Source: Clostridia bacterium (GTDB lineage Bacteria; Bacillota; Clostridia; RGIG6154). Taken from it: a DNA stretch of 64,000 bases. The translations under genes were made by a program, and so were the position numbers. The notes below the pieces were generated by a model. The model saw nothing but the letters and a program-made list of their open reading frames with translations, ran no database searches and had not been told where the DNA came from. The stretch spans positions 62,001-126,000 of the forward strand of contig JAFQQW010000016.1 of NCBI GenBank assembly GCA_017410375.1. Direction: 5' to 3'. The first letter of the stretch is position 1. Each line of letters begins with the position of its first letter. Shown here piece after piece: positions 63,196 to 64,000 of the stretch.

Positions 63196-63304
63196 TATTT
63201 CTTTCATCCAGACTATACTGTCGGCTTTGGAATCTCACCAAATCAGCTTATCTTAAGCTCGTGGGCTATACCACCGGTGGGGACTTACACCCCGCCCTGA
63301 AATA
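63196..63304 (-). ncRNA. FMN riboswitch (RFN element)
   Basis: On the minus strand the conserved RFN blocks appear in order: CAGGGCGGGGTGTAAGTCCC, CACCGGTGGTA, AGCCCACGAGC, GATTTGGTGAGATTCC, AAGCCGACAGTATAGTC, TGGATGAAAGAA. A closing stem pairs TATTTC with GAAATA. It should turn off ribU when FMN is abundant. Confidence 0.95.
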
Positions 63305-63337
63305 TTGTAATTATTATAGCATATTACCTGCGCATTG

Positions 63338-63811
63338 TCAATCCTTAATTGAATAAATCTCTCCGTAAAAAATATTTCCATTCCCACGGTATGCGTTAGA
63401 TGCACCGATGGACAGACATTGATTTCCGTTTACATAGTAACCGTCCTGCTGCTGGATTCCTTCCACTTCAACTGTAACGTAAACATCATATCTGTTAGCA
63501 ACTTCCGTTTCAACGGTTTTACCATCAGTCAGCAACTGGTTTGTTTTTGCAGGGGTAATTTCTTTTTTTATAATTAGACCAAACCTTGCATCTGTATCGT
63601 TTACAAAAATCTCCGTTCCTGCTTCCGGAACTGCTTCTGCAGTAAAATCACGCATTGAAGAAAGTTTTATAACAACCTCTGCTTTGCTGAATTGCCCGTT
63701 GTTGGAAACCACATCCGTACCGGTCATTTTAACACACACAACAAACGCAGCACAGAGAACAAAAACAATAATGAATGCATCCAAAATGTTAAACTTAAGT
63801 TTATTTTTCAT
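63338..63811 (-). CDS. DUF4330 family membrane-anchored protein
   Basis: 157 residues from the ATG at 63811, preceded by GGAGGG at 8 bases. One N-terminal membrane segment (NILDAFIIVFVLCAAFVVCVKMTG), then a beta-rich extracytoplasmic domain with the DUF4330 pattern (GTEIFVNDTDARFGLIIKKE ... RYDVYVTVEVEG ... YYVNGNQCLSIGASNAYRGNGNIFYGEIYSI). Function unknown; the family often lies near polysaccharide or capsule synthesis genes. Its start overlaps the 3' end of a paralogue. Confidence 0.82.
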   Translation of the reverse strand: MKNKLKFNILDAFIIVFVLCAAFVVCVKMTGTDVVSNNGQFSKAEVVIKLSSMRDFTAEAVPEAGTEIFVNDTDARFGLIIKKEITPAKTNQLLTDGKTVETEVANRYDVYVTVEVEGIQQQDGYYVNGNQCLSIGASNAYRGNGNIFYGEIYSIKD

Positions 63812-64000
63812 TACCATTTCCCTCCATTCCATCAATTCTCCAGACCGTACTGCTTAAAGCAAAATTCTGACCCTTGATATAACATCCTTTGCCAAGATAC
63901 AACTCGTAATTGTTAACAGAAAGAACACCGTTTTCATAAGATGCATCAGGTGTCGAAACAGTAAGTATAACGCTGTATCGATTATCTACCTTCTGTTTGT
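63801..64000 (-). CDS. Second DUF4330-like protein, C-terminal part (5' end outside window)
   Basis: The frame ending at 63801 is open to the window edge and codes KQKVDNRYSVILTVST ... VNNYELYLGKGCYIKGQNFALSSTVWRIDGMEGNGNEK. Its spacing of RY-V-LTV, YELYLGKG and a final W-I strand matches the end of the neighbouring DUF4330 protein. The stop overlaps the next gene's start by 11 bases, so the two form a translationally coupled pair. Confidence 0.7.
   Translation of the reverse strand, partial: KQKVDNRYSVILTVSTPDASYENGVLSVNNYELYLGKGCYIKGQNFALSSTVWRIDGMEGNGNEK

Overview
The window looks like chromosomal DNA of an anaerobic, fermentative, carbohydrate-degrading Firmicute of class Clostridia, probably an uncultured gut or rumen lineage. 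The DNA is moderately AT-rich. Promoters are canonical sigma-A type (TTGACA / TATAAT, 17-18 bp apart), ribosome binding sites are strong AGGAGG-like sequences, and tRNA genes encode CCA. Pyruvate formate-lyase, an FMN riboswitch upstream of a RibU-type transporter, DUF4330 proteins, a copper-amine-oxidase-N-like secreted protein and many AraC regulators next to glycosidases fit the same picture. No phage, conjugation, restriction or CRISPR genes were seen.

Layout. 1-12 kb: the end of a secreted or oxidoreductase-like protein with a discoidin-like tail, a GH3 lipoprotein, rarA, glyA and a giant 2307-residue secreted protein. 12-17 kb: a divergent ATP-grasp gene, tRNA-Leu, about 850 bp of tandem hairpin arrays, then a pyruvate formate-lyase operon in which the glycyl radical domain is a separate gene. 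17-22 kb: uvrC, HPr, an MFS/OPA-like transporter, a CofE-like ligase and tRNA-Pro. 22-30 kb: a five-gene operon (SDR, GH16, enolase-superfamily dehydratase, UlaG-like hydrolase, GH39-like), an AraC gene, then a sialidase-fold protein and a DapA/NanA-family lyase. 30-38 kb: a palindrome-rich MITE-like element, a malQ-araC operon, a TIM-barrel isomerase, a GH38 alpha-mannosidase and a divergent AraC gene. 38-44 kb: a four-gene operon (EamA exporter, PHP, TIM-barrel isomerase, DUF4838) and an AraC gene. 44-62 kb: a six-gene minus-strand glycan operon (secreted 1629-residue protein, SGNH hydrolase, GH106-like, GH36, GH95, GH110-like) with a divergent GH2 and AraC pair. 62-64 kb: tRNA-Arg, ribU under an FMN riboswitch, and two DUF4330 genes, the second cut by the window end.

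How the genes fit together. Nearly all glycosidases lack signal peptides and so probably act on imported oligosaccharides. The two giant secreted proteins share a core of roughly 800-900 residues that I do not recognise and may act on polymer outside the cell. The combination of alpha-galactosidase, GH110-like, fucosidase-family, rhamnosidase-like, sialidase-fold and alpha-mannosidase enzymes fits complex plant or host glycans. No sugar importer is encoded in the window, although there are five AraC regulators. The most unusual items are the split pyruvate formate-lyase, the hairpin arrays after tRNA-Leu, the two giant secreted paralogues, and two related 20-bp-period repeat arrays that resemble insertion sequence ends.
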